Positions 1 through 10,917 of a stretch of 64,000 nucleotides of DNA are shown piece by piece. Source of the stretch: Fennellomyces sp. T-0311 (taxonomy: Eukaryota > Mucoromycota > Mucoromycetes > Mucorales > Lichtheimiaceae); the NCBI GenBank assembly GCA_025266875.1, contig JALLLT010000065.1, positions 1 to 64,000 of the forward strand, given 5' to 3'. A model generated the notes under the pieces. That model searched no databases, had not been told where the DNA came from, and saw nothing but the letters and a program-made list of their open reading frames with translations. Numbering within the stretch: the stretch's first letter is position 1; every line of letters starts with the position of its first letter. A program made the translations under genes and the position numbers.

Positions 1-2465
1 CTTTTCTCTTTTTTTGAGAACTTGAGGGCATTATCCCCTTGTTGATCCTCATCCTTTTTCGCTGCTTCTTTGCGAGCCTTCTCCTTCTGCTTCTCTTCGT
101 GCTCCGCATTCTCGAACGCCGATGGTAACCTTGTGCCTTTGATACCTTTCGGTCTGCCCTTTGTGGTGATATGCTTCGGAAAGGATAGGTCTTCTAGATT
201 AACCGGCTTGAACCTTTCTATCAGACCTCGGAGTGATGCAATAAGGTCGGCTTGTTGTTGGCTATTACTAAGTTCTTGATAGAGGCTCGCAACCGAACTC
301 ATGACCTCAGAGAATTCAGTGCCTAGGCTCACTTCGTCTGGGTTAGAGATTGGTAGGCTGTCAACATTAACTAGGGAAAAGAGTGAGAGGGTGTACATTT
401 GGTGCAGAAAAAGAATAATAGACATGTTCTATACCTGCCGCAAACTCAAGCCGCCATCTATCATTAATATTCACTGGTAGAACCTGTTCGCTTTTATCGG
501 CATGAAGTTCGTGTTGACATGGTAGTAGATAATTTATACGAGCTACGCAATCGCAACCTTCCTCTAGCACATTTTGTCGTTCATTTTATCAAGGGACCAA
601 CTTTTGTACAGCTCGTCTCTGATGCGACGGATTGCAAAATGGCATATAGTACCTTGCAGTGGACGTAGTGCGGCTCGCATCTCCTTGTCAATGTAGTTAT
701 CTTCGTCTTTGAACGGCAAAAAACTAAGTTGCTCCTTGTTATTACCATACTCCACAGAAAAGTCCTTGAAAAATTTGAATAAGGTCATTAGTAACCAAGA
801 TCCCGATGTACCATTTTGTACTATACATTTTTCAGCAGATATATATGAATTGCGTTGAAAAGTTTCTTCCGACTTCCAGGTGTGCTTAGAATCTGCTTGA
901 TACTCCAATGTGCACCTTCAATACGTTGAGTGGTGCGCGCGCCAAGATGGGCATACTTTTCAACCCAAGCTCCAGCCCAGCGTTCTTTATATTCTTCCAA
1001 GCTTTTGTGGTCTATGTTAAGTAATTTATAGAGATATGAGATGTGCACTTACCTATCCATGTAGCTATTTAGCTTTTGCGACTTTTTTGTTTTGCCAACC
1101 AGCGTCCGGTAATCGGCGACCGCTTCATTAAATTCCTTAATGGTGCGGCTCCATAGCATAACTTTAATGACCCTTGACAATTCAGTATCGTCATCAGAGC
1201 CGCTTACAAAACATCCAGAGGTGTGCGCGTCAAAGTTTTTGGCTATATGCCATGCACACAAAGTATGAGGAACATCTGGATATACAGCTCGTAGAGCTGC
1301 ACCAAGCGCTTTGTCATCATCGGTGACGAAGATGCCTGGCTTAACCATGTCATTATCAAAAACAACGGACCTTAGCTGATCAAGCATCCATCGGTACGAC
1401 GTTTCTTTTTCGTTGGCAATTAGGGCTGATCCAATATAAAACGACCGGAGCGAATTGTTCGAATGGTTTGATGCGATGTTGTCGATACCGACAATGTTGA
1501 CTAAAGGCATCTTGCTCGTTGTTGTTTTATATGTCGCGTCGATGATTACAACATGGGGAAATTTTCTTGCGCGCTGAATGCTTGTCTTATGTGTTGCAAA
1601 AAGCTTGTCAATGGTGTTATCCACGTGGTTGAATCGTATTGTATAGCCATGGCTTTTGAGGAAGTTGTGCAGTGCAAGTGCGTCAGAAGAAGACTTCTCC
1701 ATTTTCGCCATTTCCTCTCTGATTTTATAGATGTCCTTAGAAATCATGGATTGCTTCCCATCTAAGTCTGCCGTTTGGAGCAAAATTTGTGCTGGTGTCA
1801 ACATATTTTGTGACATTTCAATAACATTTGCCCGTCTTTCCAAATCATCGTTACGGTGTTCGTGATACAAAAGGTTGGTAGATGACAGTGGATGCGAATG
1901 CTCCGAGCTCTTGATCTGTGCTGTCCATAATCCAGTTTCTTGCTTAGAGAAGCATATATGAGCCAAGGACAACCGAGCTTCTTTGAGGTGCGCGTAGGGT
2001 TCTTTTTCACGACGCCGTTACTGCATTTATGATAGCCGCGCTTCACATCCTGATGACATACACATCAATACCCTATTTATCTCATTTCATAGTATATATT
2101 AACTGTATCATCCACTGAAGGCAAGTCGTCAACAGCATTATTATTGTCATCGGCCACGTTCATTTCATCTTTATTCCAACATCAGCATGTAGATTAATAA
2201 AGCGTTCATTCTATGTAATTCTATTATTCAGATAAGCAATACCTTTTGTTTCCTTATCAACCGCGATTGATGCCTTCTTACTGCGATGTTCGCGATAGTC
2301 ACCACCGTGACCGCAAATGAAATTCGTAAAAATGGTTGCCTTCTCGCTCTTAGAACTCAAGCAGCTCTTCCCAATTTTCACTTCGAACTTCTTGTTGGCC
2401 AACTTCTTGAGATCGTTGAGAATTTCCTCACGATTATTATATCTTTTGTTAACAATTTGCTCCAT
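1..2465 (-). mobile_element. Mutator-like (MULE/FAR1-type) transposase gene, degenerate, continues past left edge
   Basis: The segments line up as one MULE transposase read right to left. A FAR1-like N-terminal part starts at ATG 2465. The DDE core lies in 1049-1972, with HVVIIDATYKTT, a VTDDDKALGAAL strand and CAWHIAKNF. A TTQRIEGAHWSIK segment is at about 920, an LQGTICHFAIRRI segment at about 620, and a SWIM-like zinc motif (C-x-C...CQH) at 470-560. A basic tail with KGRPKG lies at 1-360 and is open at the edge. One intron can be proposed at 1053 (GTAAGT) with an acceptor near 992. The reading frame breaks by one base near 1950 and again near 565, where TAG follows the frame, so I call this copy inactive. 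Family role: cut-and-paste transposition in the nucleus. Terminal repeats were not found. Confidence 0.75.
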
Positions 2466-2499
2466 TGTCAAATGTTGAGATTTAGATCGCAGGAGCGTG

Positions 2500-2640
2500 T
2501 GACAGATGCGAAAGTTGTGGCTGAAGTGTGGTGCGCATGGTGTACGAGGTTACATTTATTTTATTCTCAGCACAACTTACTAAAGTGGCCGGTAAAATGT
2601 GGTGCGCGAGGTGAGAAAACGTGGTGCGCGAGGTAAAACC
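2500..2640. repeat. Short direct repeats between the two MULE genes
   Basis: The motif GGTGCGCGAGGT occurs twice within about 25 bp at 2,605-2,635, with a third looser copy (GGTGCGCATGG) near 2,531. These sit between the end of one transposase remnant and the start of the next. They could be remains of a terminal repeat or a subterminal binding array. No inverted partner was found. Confidence 0.35.
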
Positions 2641-2656
2641 CTTTTTTAAATTCTGT

Positions 2657-3550
2657 CTATTTAAGACAGGTTGCACCATAAGCAATGAAGAATGGCCCAG
2701 GTAAAACATTTGCATGAAGGAAATAGCCAGGATACTCCTTCATGATTGTTCCAAATTCACCAAGAAACGTAGCCTTCTTAGGAATGCCTTGCTGCTCGCG
2801 CATTTTCCTCATGCGATAGTGTGCGATGTCATTGTGGCCAAGGATGGTGTTAATAGTATCGATTGGCGCTGTTTTCGTGTTGTCTTTTTTCATTTGCCCT
2901 GTATAGCAGCTGTCGGCGTCACTGTTGGGTCGTCTCGTATTATCGTCGTAAGCTTTTCCTTCTCCTTCTCAGAAAGGTGCTTAGACCGGTACTTTTTATG
3001 GTCCTGCTTGCCGACCTATTTCACAGTGCACTTGTTGCTCCTGAAGAAGTAAAACACCTCGACACTGCACGGAATATGTGCCAACACGCATCCACATTGG
3101 TAACGAATCTTCGACGTGCTTTGCTCGCCATGGCCAGGGCGCAAGTGCGTGTCCTTGTTCTGCAGGCCTCATTTGGGCAGTGTAAGGCACCATTGCACTT
3201 TTTCTTATAACGGTGCATGTTATTTGCCAGCCTTTTTGGACCGTTGATCTTTTTCATTGACCACCCAAATCCAATGTAAAACGCTCATATCTGTGAAGTT
3301 TAAATTGTTTGGTCTTTTCACATTTAGTGAAGACTTTATTGGTCACGTGTATGTACTTCTTTTCTTCAGAATTATAGTAAGCAGGTACTGTTTCCTTGTA
3401 GCTATCCTGCTGAAATCTTTTCAGGAAGTACGTGACATATGTGGGTATGTATTTCCGCACGAATTCAGTCTCGGAATCGGGTGCTCTTTCGAAATCGAGA
3501 TCGGCGGGGTGGGCGACAGAGCGATCGACATTCGTTGAGCAATTCGACAT
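2657..3550 (-). pseudogene. Second transposase-derived fragment with zinc-ribbon, broken
   Basis: Starting at ATG 3550 (MSNCSTNVDRS), the frame runs through a KYIPTYVTYFLKRF helix region into a zinc-ribbon-like segment (CNGALHCPN, then CGC and IPC after a frame change near 3120). It then continues as DPTVTPTAAIQGK with in-frame stops and a final open piece (FLGEFGTIMKEYPG...LPGPFFIAYG) ending at 2657. This order, zinc ribbon followed by the strand that precedes a DDE core, is what N-terminal halves of Mutator-like transposases look like. The catalytic half is missing, and the next MULE gene begins less than 200 bp downstream on the same strand. It is probably a truncated copy. The family assignment is inferred from layout, not from a diagnostic catalytic motif. 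Confidence 0.5.
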
Positions 3551-3871
3551 TTTGCCTCGAGGTTCAAGATGAAAATGCGAAAACACGTGAAAACATGGAC
3601 TCGGCGGACTATACTATGTTGACGTCACACTGACAGAAGGCGATCTTTTGCTCAATTTCATAGGGTGCACCCGAGTTTTAGAAAAAGATGCCTTTTCACT
3701 TACAAAAAACGCTGCCACACTGAAGGGGCACCTTTCGGGAGGGGCACCTTTTTTCATGTTATCCGTTGCAGAGAACCGGTGGCAAAGGTGTTTACAATCC
3801 AAGCCGGATTCACAATAAAATTTTACACGGACCATTGAGGATGCTCTAAGCATTCTCCCGGAACCGACTTA

Positions 3872-4282
3872 ATGAACAAGTGGATTTCGGATGATAAGCA
3901 AGTTGTGAATATTGTTGCTTCAAAAGTTGTTGGTAGGTATTTATTTAGTACATATTGGAATAACATGTACTTATTTTTATTAACTTACACAGGTGAACAT
4001 GCCTTAGATCAATATACGACAAAACCGACGGAATGGCCCAACTTCACAAGATCTGGAGTTCTTTACTCGCCCATCAGCCGAGAAAAAGCTAAACTGCTTC
4101 CTCCCATTCTTATTGAAGTCCAACATACCGCGAATATGGGATCCTTTCGTAGGTTGATAAAATACGCGTTGTCCATTCGAGATCAGTACCCGATTTTCCT
4201 ATTTGCATCGCCATATGCATTCACTATACTTCAAACGATCTTTTGGGCATGGCGGCAGATTGTGAAGCTGTACCTTTCATAA
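3872..4282 (+). CDS. Hypothetical protein, PD-(D/E)XK-nuclease-like
   Basis: From ATG 3872 the frame is open to TAA at 4280-4282 (136 codons unspliced). A plausible 60-nt intron (3933-3992, GTAGGT...TTACACAG) lies in frame, so either form is readable; spliced it is 116 aa. The segment PPILIEVQHTANMGSFRRLI followed by KYALSIRDQYPIFLFAS resembles the beta-strand E-x-Q plus helix of PD-(D/E)XK restriction-like nucleases such as transposon-associated Rpn-type proteins. Only part of such a fold is present, so it may be a fragment. It lies between transposon remnants, which fits a mobile-element cargo origin. Function is not established. Confidence 0.4.
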   Translation: MNKWISDDKQVVNIVASKVVGRYLFSTYWNNMYLFLLTYTGEHALDQYTTKPTEWPNFTRSGVLYSPISREKAKLLPPILIEVQHTANMGSFRRLIKYALSIRDQYPIFLFASPYAFTILQTIFWAWRQIVKLYLS

Positions 4283-4543
4283 AGTAGTTACCTTGTCAAG
4301 GCTGGGCTCGATCTTGCTATTTGCTTAATAGACAACCGATTTCGGATTACGTACAACAAACACCTCTGGACCCGCTTGTTGCGCTTGCACACTTCTTTGT
4401 CGAACAACAACCATCATCGATGCATATCCGACGAAGGGACGATGTAAACTATCCGCCTGCTCTACAATATTGCGAAGCGTGTGTTTGAAGGAGAAGGTGC
4501 TTTGAAGGAAGTTTGTAGTCGAGCCTACACACAATAGGGGGTT

Positions 4544-5135
4544 TCAAAGTTGAGCTCTAATTTTTGCTAGTTGGGTCCATTTTTGCTGGTTGGAACCATT
4601 TTTGCCAGTTGAGAAGATTTTTGCTAGATAAACCTTTTTACACTTAATTCACCCTCGTCATGGATCAACCCAAAAACAAAATTTCGATTAATTCTCGCAA
4701 GCGCTCGGTAAGAAACTCTGCTTCAAGGTTGGATGCAAACGGATGATCCATTTCTAAGGCATACCGGAAATAATTAATTTATACCATTCGCAGTGCATCC
4801 GATGCCGCTATTTCCCCATGTGCTTCTAATAAGCGTGCTAAATCTCCTGCTCGTCGTAAGCGCACTGGTAAGCAGAAAAGGTATTATTTACTATGGAAGA
4901 AAGTTTTATTTCATGGTTTGTTTCCAAATACTGAAAGTAGAATGACAGCGTTCATTGAGAGGGTCCATTGACCATCAGACGTTTTTGGCATGGTGATCTC
5001 GGAGAAGAGGTCGAAAATTTGCGTAAAAACCAGTGAAGAAGCAAAATATGGTTGGTCTATCTAGCATCCCTGGAGCTGCTAGATAGGATTTGCTAGTTGC
5101 CGGAGCCTATCTAGCAAAAATTTCCCAAACTTTGA
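4544..5135. mobile_element. Inverted-repeat element, about 592 bp
   Basis: The left end (TCAAAGTTGAGCTCTAA, then TTTTTGCTAGTTGGGTCC) and the reverse complement of the right end (TCAAAGTTTGGGAAATTTTT, then GCTAGATAGGCTCC) are imperfect inverted repeats of about 35 bp. Just inside the left end a unit of about 20 bp built on ATTTTTGCTAGTTGG is repeated three to four times; related CTAGCA motifs recur inside the right end. No transposase is encoded, so this would be a non-autonomous element. No target-site duplication could be assigned. Confidence 0.45.
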
Positions 5136-5449
5136 TGGAAGATATTCCAGATGAAATCTCAAGGAAGCGGACTATTAGTTGCCTAGATTATTATTACGGC
5201 ATGCAATTTATTGACGAACTTCCAAGAACGCACGAAACTAGCTCTTCTACTGGTACGGCAACACAACCCACTGGCAAGGCAATTGCTCACGCGCGTGGTC
5301 AACGAGTAAATGTCGACTGGCAATTTGTGGATGCTTACCGGAAGAAAACCGCAAAAATATGGATTGAACTTGCAAAACAAAAAGGATTGTTTAAAATCTA
5401 TAGTAAGGTGGATAGTGCAAAAGCAGTGTATTTTCACGCAAAAAGATAA
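5135..5449 (+). CDS. Hypothetical protein
   Basis: The ORF is open from ATG 5135 to the stop at 5449 (104 aa), starting exactly at the right end of the inverted-repeat element. It begins MEDIPDEISRKRTISCLDYY, has a Ser/Thr-rich middle and a basic C-terminal half (KKTAKIWIELAKQKGLF). It has no signal peptide or membrane segment. I do not recognise it. Its position against a mobile element argues for a remnant rather than a conserved gene. Confidence 0.25.
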   Translation: MEDIPDEISRKRTISCLDYYYGMQFIDELPRTHETSSSTGTATQPTGKAIAHARGQRVNVDWQFVDAYRKKTAKIWIELAKQKGLFKIYSKVDSAKAVYFHAKR

Positions 5450-5547
5450 TAACAATGTTTCAATGAATTCTTGTTACCTCTTTGTGTTCTTTATCTTCTT
5501 GTTGAAAATGTTGGAATATTCGTAAATTCTTCTTATGAGATATATTA

Positions 5548-5889
5548 TTGAGATATTTTGAGGCAACAAATTCTATTACCTGGTTTGTTACCGCTGTGTC
5601 CTTTGAGGTAAAAAATTTTGTTACCTTGAAGACTATTCATCGTTGCGGGAGAGACTCACACTTAAAGCAACATCCAGTGAAGAAGACGTTCACATCTGCA
5701 TTTGGCAAAATCGACCAGTCCATCCCTGCCTGTCCAGAGCGAAACTTTGCTTTTGCTTCGCGATGGAAATCTTTGCAAAACGCGATCTTGCTGCATGATG
5801 ATACAGCGCGGATTATTGAGGAATGTCGCGCGATAAAAAAAAAGCATAGCTGTCCTAAAAAGGTACTGTCATGGAATGCATCTACATAG
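5548..5889 (+). other. Open frame, unassigned
   Basis: A frame open for about 113 codons contains a Cys/His-spaced stretch (HRCGRDSHLKQHPVKK...) and later KKKHSCPKK. It is flanked on the right by the 5,989 repeat. It could be an exon of a decayed element gene. There is no start or family evidence strong enough to call a gene. Confidence 0.2.
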
Positions 5890-5988
5890 ATCACTCCCAA
5901 AAGAGTTTTGAAGAAATGATACTCCATATATGCGGCGAGAGCCAACCGAGTTATGACGGATGGTGGCACAAACAAAAACATTACGTAA

Positions 5989-6667
5989 TATTTTTTGCTT
6001 CAACGATTCCATATCCACATCACTTGATCAACTGCTCAAGAGTGCGTTGGCCTTGTCCTTGACTCCTAAACTTTAATCATGAGTACCATCCGTAATAACA
6101 CTCTCCGTAACATTCCCGGTAACACCATCAAAGCCGATGTTTATTTGTTTCAAAAAGCTGCCCAACCGTCCGTTTTTCTTTTGCATTGGTATCCCCCGAA
6201 AAACATTATCATCACGTACCAGTGGGAATAATGGATCGCGTTCTACGCTATCCGATCGTTCAGATGATTCCTTGCAGCAACACCAACATTCCAAGGCCAC
6301 CGTTCCGTGACATTACGCCAAACTGTTTGTAGCACAAGTCCAAGTGTGTCTTTCATCGACACATCCGGAACTGCACCGATCATCCGGACAGTAAAATCGC
6401 CCAACATGCCTATGCCCAACATGCCTACGCCAACATGCCTACGCCCAACATGCCTACGCCCAACATGCCTACGCCCAACATGCCTACGCCCAACATGCCT
6501 ACGCCCAACATGCCTATGTACCAATCACTGCACCTGTTCACTCCCCATCGCCCATCACTTGACACCTTTACTGCCTCAACCACCCCGTCTCAACCGCCCA
6601 TTACATCACTGCATCTATTGTTCCCTTTTGTACACCAATTTATCCCCTATCCACTGCTAAGAACTAC
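5989..6667. repeat. Dispersed direct repeat, copy 1 (long form)
   Basis: This 679-bp block is near-identical to 12,750-13,338 in the same orientation. Similarity begins sharply at TATTTTTTGCTTCAACG and ends at CCACTGCTAAGAACTAC. Differences are a few substitutions, an expanded 15-bp minisatellite (6,400-6,518) and a missing 14-bp duplication that copy 2 has near 13,245. A 75-residue minus-strand frame (6,073-6,300) is translated with the same protein in both copies. It has no transposase, terminal inverted repeat or LTR that I can see. It is probably a short interspersed element of an unassigned family. Confidence 0.75.
6400..6518. repeat. 15-bp minisatellite, 8 units
   Basis: Eight tandem units of CCCAACATGCCTACG, with the first and last ending TATG. 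The third unit lacks one C (14 bp), shifting the phase. The sister repeat at 12,750 has a single unit (13,161-13,175). On the plus strand it can be read as an NMPTP repeat, and on the minus strand as a VGRRH repeat. These look like by-products of the tandem array rather than evidence of a protein. Confidence 0.9.
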
Positions 6668-8380
6668 CTATAAAGCTAGCAGCCGAGGAAAGTTCTTTTC
6701 AAATTTACCGTCATCACACCGGCTCTTTGGCCAATTCTTCCCAAAGTCGACCTATTTTTGTTATATCTCGGTCCCCAATTATGCTAGCACCACAAACTAA
6801 GCCGTCCCATATATCACTTCTATCTCTTGCCTGGGACTACCCGTTAAAAGAAACAAAAATAGCTCACCATGTTAATCAATTTTTGTATCCCGGAAAAGAT
6901 GATAATCAAAGTCCTCTAATAACCTTTGCGCTTATCGCTCGTTTAACTATCTATTATTATCATTACGTCCGTCGTAAAGTCCTCTGCAAAAATTCCAATA
7001 CATCAAGCATATCCAGTTGCTGATTAAACCAGTAATTGTTTTCAAAGATACCTAGTTGATATCGCTGCCAGTTCCAAACGGAGAAAATAAAAAGTCAATA
7101 TTTCTGCTTTGAGCCTACTTTACACAATTCTTTAGAGGTCCATTTACTTATGGATTACATTCATCGGTATGGACAGGCCTTTGAATCGCTGGCATTGGCT
7201 CGGAAATATCTCTAATATTAAACTTTTCGAGCTTATTCTCGCCAGTTATATAAGGAAGGTCGTCGAATTAGACTTTCTACCTATTTTCCAAACTCGTTAC
7301 TACTAGTTTTATTCATTAACCATCACTTTAGGCACTAAATTATCTATAAAGTGTGGTTGCGGCGGATATATACGTACTTCCTACATAGCTTTTTATATAG
7401 GCACTGGATTGGCTAGCTTAAAGACCCATTGGAAGCGCCTTTTTGTGCTCTGCAATAATTATAGTACACCAAGTAAATCTAAGCGCTAGATGAGACATTA
7501 TCAGGTGAGGTGCGGATTAAAAATGATTTTATTAAATTATCCAGCGATTAGATTTCCATGATGTACAGAAGCAAGTGGTGGAGAAAGCAAAACCGCGTTC
7601 AGATGTTGTGGTAGCCAGTGGAATCCGAAGCTAGGTAAAGCGTTTTCCTAAAAGTAGCATAATATAGTATAACCGTATTTGCGGGCCATCGAGTAATTGG
7701 ATTACATTGGTGCAAGAGAGCGAATTGTAGATGACACAAAAGAGACATTCAATAGCTTTTATATATAGCCGAACCACCAACTGGGTGAGAAGCTATCCTA
7801 GAAAGTATGAAAACATCGGCGATAACTACATTTTCTAGCAAATTCAGCGCTTAAGGCTATAGGATTAGCGAGTAAACAAAGCAATAACATGGGTAGAAAA
7901 TACGCAGAAAGCGAAATCAGAGAACCTTCCAGGCATAACAGACGAGATTAAGGCCGATAAGTGAATTCTGATACTTTTCCCAAGCCAACTACAGCAATTT
8001 CGACGTATATTCAGACTGATAAACGCTATCTATCAATATATTGGCCACCGCAAAATTGTGTAAAGTGGAACCTGAGGCAAGTACGTTCACTTTTCGCGTT
8101 CATCGTTCCGTGTCAGCAGTAGGACCTGCGAGAGATCCTTCAGCACGGTTACTGAATCAACCAACGATCATATTCCCTTGATGCATCACTATGTTTTGTA
8201 GAGAAAGTCAAGGTGCATGCGTCCAGTGATGATTGTCGCGTGTCAAAGTGGCGGCGAAAAAAAAAATTACATACAAAAGAAGCGATTTTTGACCTTTGAA
8301 CGAGATTTGTAGCATACTTGTTATATGTAAAAACAAGCGTAAACCTTTTCAGTAGGTGGTCCAAATCGTAAGATTTACGG
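6668..8380. other. AT-rich intergenic stretch, no gene seen
   Basis: No ORF above about 100 codons and no recognised motif. A minus-strand frame at 8,149-8,364 may be part of the decayed retroelement that follows, but it carries no diagnostic residues. The texture suggests an old, mutated transposon insertion. Confidence 0.4.
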
Positions 8381-8523
8381 AATGGGTGATTTTATGTTGA
8401 TAGCATTATTTGGGGCCGAGCTACAAGTAAAAGCAAATCAGCTACTGCTAAAATTAAGCAGGCCAAAAAGCCAGCGATCAAAACATGTGATCCGAAAGGT
8501 TAAAAACCCAAAATCGTATATGA

Positions 8524-8865
8524 TCATAGCATACCATCGCCAATCAGCGCGTGATGCGTACTTTTTATTGAAGGTTTCTGCATATAAACTTGATCACCAA
8601 CTTTGAAAGCGGATCTTTCCTTATCGTAAAATCCCGGGCGTACTGATGATTTGCAGAAAAAAAAAAGGGTCCTCCGAAAAAGGGAAGTAACATTATTTAA
8701 AGCACAGCTATTGGTCCCGTATATATAAACCAGATCTACTGCGCGTTGAGCAATCAAATCTCTTCCGGTCAAGTCAACTATTCCACTCTGGAGCTTAAGG
8801 TGAGTTTCTTTTTTTTTTGTTGCCATACTTTTGTCGCCATACTTTTGTCGCCATGACTTTGCCAC
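8524..8865 (-). pseudogene. Ty3/gypsy-type integrase C-terminal remnant
   Basis: The minus-strand frame ends with YDKERSAFKVGDQVYMQKPS, which matches the usual YDK...F.VGD.V...KPS segment at the integrase C-terminus of Ty3/gypsy polyproteins. Upstream residues (GRDLIAQRAVDLVYIYG) do not extend to the catalytic core, and no LTRs or reverse transcriptase were found. It is a short relic interrupted by A-runs. Confidence 0.5.
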
Positions 8866-9120
8866 GGCAATGAGTCATGTTCATGATCTACATTGTTGCT
8901 TCCCTGATTTACATTGGGCCGCTTTCAATGAACTTCATTGTGCTCCTTTCAACGCGCTTTTGTTCTGATATTCATTTGACTTTGATTTTTAGGCATTCCC
9001 TATGGCAGCATGTTTATTAGGTTCAGGTCATAGAGGCTGTCCAAAGCGGTTGCACCGCAGGGCAACGTTGACAAGAAAGACGCACTCTTTGAGTTGCCCT
9101 TGCCGCGTGGGTCGGAGGGA

Positions 9121-9425
9121 TGACCAGCGAACGGAGGCGGACGACGAGCGAACGGAGGCGGACGACGGACGGACGGACGGAGGCGGACGATCAGCACATC
9201 CTTCCGGCCTACTCCTTTGGGCAGCCTCGCTGTGGGACAGTGGGCACGCGCAATAGTGGAGTTTTGTGGGCGCGCAAAACAAAGGTATCTGCGTAGGGTT
9301 AAGGTAAGTACGTTTCTTTTTTTTTGTAGGGCGGTTTTAAGGTAAGTACGTTTCTTTTTTTTTTTTTTTGCAGGGCGGTTTTTTCTTTTTTTGTAGGGCG
9401 GTTTTAAGGTAAGTACTACTAACCG
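9121..9425. repeat. Short tandem repeats (GC-rich then poly-T units)
   Basis: At 9,124-9,192 the motif GAACGGAGGCGGACGACG and shortened forms (ACGGACGG) are repeated about three times. At 9,298-9,415 a unit of about 40 bp, GGCGGTTTTAAGGTAAGTAC followed by a T-run, is repeated two to three times. The open frames over this region on both strands are low-complexity by-products. Confidence 0.7.
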
Positions 9426-9624
9426 AAGACCGAAGTCGGAAGTACTTGCCTCCTCGTGGCGGTCTTTGTCCACTAGATATCAATCTAGGCCAAAAGTACT
9501 ACGCACTTGTAAATTGTTCAATAAACAGGCTTTTTGTCACGTTGTAAACAATATCTGTCCATCGCTTAAAATGTCCACGCATATACCTGTCTTATGTTGA
9601 TCCTTATAAAAAACTATCGCGAGA

Positions 9625-10720
9625 TGTGAGAAAGGGTCTTGAATGTTTGTTTCGTTGTGCGCGTTGAAAGTCTACATAAAAGGTTTTGAATGTTTGTTTC
9701 TTTGCGCACGTTGGAAGTCTACGTAAAAAAAAAATGGCATGCGATCTTCGGAACACTTTGACCGTCTCCTGTTCGTAAATAAAAAAAAAGTTTGAGACTG
9801 ATGTTTGCATGGGTGGCACCGGCATAGCTTAAAGTTGTTTAGCACGACATTGATAACACCAACAATGTCCATATGAAACACTGAAAGCTGTCTTTTTTGT
9901 TTTGCCTATGTTTGTTACACCGTCAACCCTCATGGAAGGCTATCAGGGTCTCAAACCTAAGACTGACTAGAAGAGCACGCCACAACCCTTTCAAAACAAA
10001 AGCACCGTCAGTGATTCTTAGCAAGAACTATGCGGTTGCCAAGCGTACCGTACCAAACTCGTATCGGGCATGCCCAAAGCATAGCAGAAACACACTCACC
10101 ATGATAAATTGTTCAATATGAAGCATAAATATCGGGTGTCTGCTATTTTGTCCGGCCATGTGATGCAACCGCATTACGCTGTATGTTGTAATTTGTATTT
10201 AACAAGTGCGGCGATCGGTACGACCAGGATTTCAAAACAAAATAAGCCTACTCGTCTTTTTCTGCCGTGGCCGAAAACGACGGTGCTGAGGTAGCGTTGC
10301 TCTTCACAAATCGGGTCAGATAGGATCCTGTCCGCATGTATACTAAGCGTTTGCAGTTGAAGTGCGTAGAAAGTCAAAGTAAAAAAAAAAAGAAAGGCAT
10401 GTGATTGTCGGAGCACTTTGACTAGCCTCTCCGACTGTCCTGCATGCATACTAGCATGTTGTGAAATTGTGTCTTGCTGTATCAACGCGCGCCCAGGATG
10501 GCACAGTATAGCTTGAAGCTGTTGGACGACATAGATAGCATTCACAACATCCATATTAACCGTCGAAAGCCATGTTTGTTACACGATCAGCCTTCACGGC
10601 AATCGTTTGATGTGGTACATAGGTGTTGACTAGAATTGGATGGTTGTCATGCAACCGCATTACGTTATATGCCGTAATTTGTGCTCAGCAACACGCTGGT
10701 CTGTGCGGCGCTTAACAATA
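9625..10720. repeat. Diverged duplicated segments
   Basis: A unit of about 55 bp (TTTTGAATGTTTGTTTC...GTTGAAAGTCTACATAAA) is tandemly doubled at 9,633-9,730. A longer block is present twice about 630-700 bp apart: A-run plus GGCATGCGATCTTCGGAACA at 9,725 versus GGCATGTGATTGTCGGAGCA at 10,396; GGCATAGCTTAAAGTTGTT at 9,821 versus TATAGCTTGAAGCTGTTGG at 10,507; and ATGCAACCGCATTACG at 10,164 versus 10,650. The copies are heavily diverged. No gene is evident in either. Confidence 0.6.
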
Positions 10721-10917
10721 CCGGGATATCAATGTGAAACATTCCAGGCACCACATACGACAATGAAACCCAATGCACATTTATCTGATAAGGTCCTTTG
10801 AAGGATTTTATAATAAAAAAAGAATTGTGAATGAATACATAATGTATATATTATCCATATGGATGGCGCAAAGTGCATGTAGAAAGTTTCTAGTGTAGAC
10901 TTTGTTTTCCTAGCTAC

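Noticed and set aside
6400..6518. CRISPR-like regular repeat array
   Set aside because: Units are directly tandem with no spacers, and the genome is eukaryotic.
6243..6800. Overlapping ORFs on both strands with NMPTP or VGRRH repeats
   Set aside because: They exist only because a 15-bp tandem array has no stop in several frames; the sister copy with one unit lacks them.
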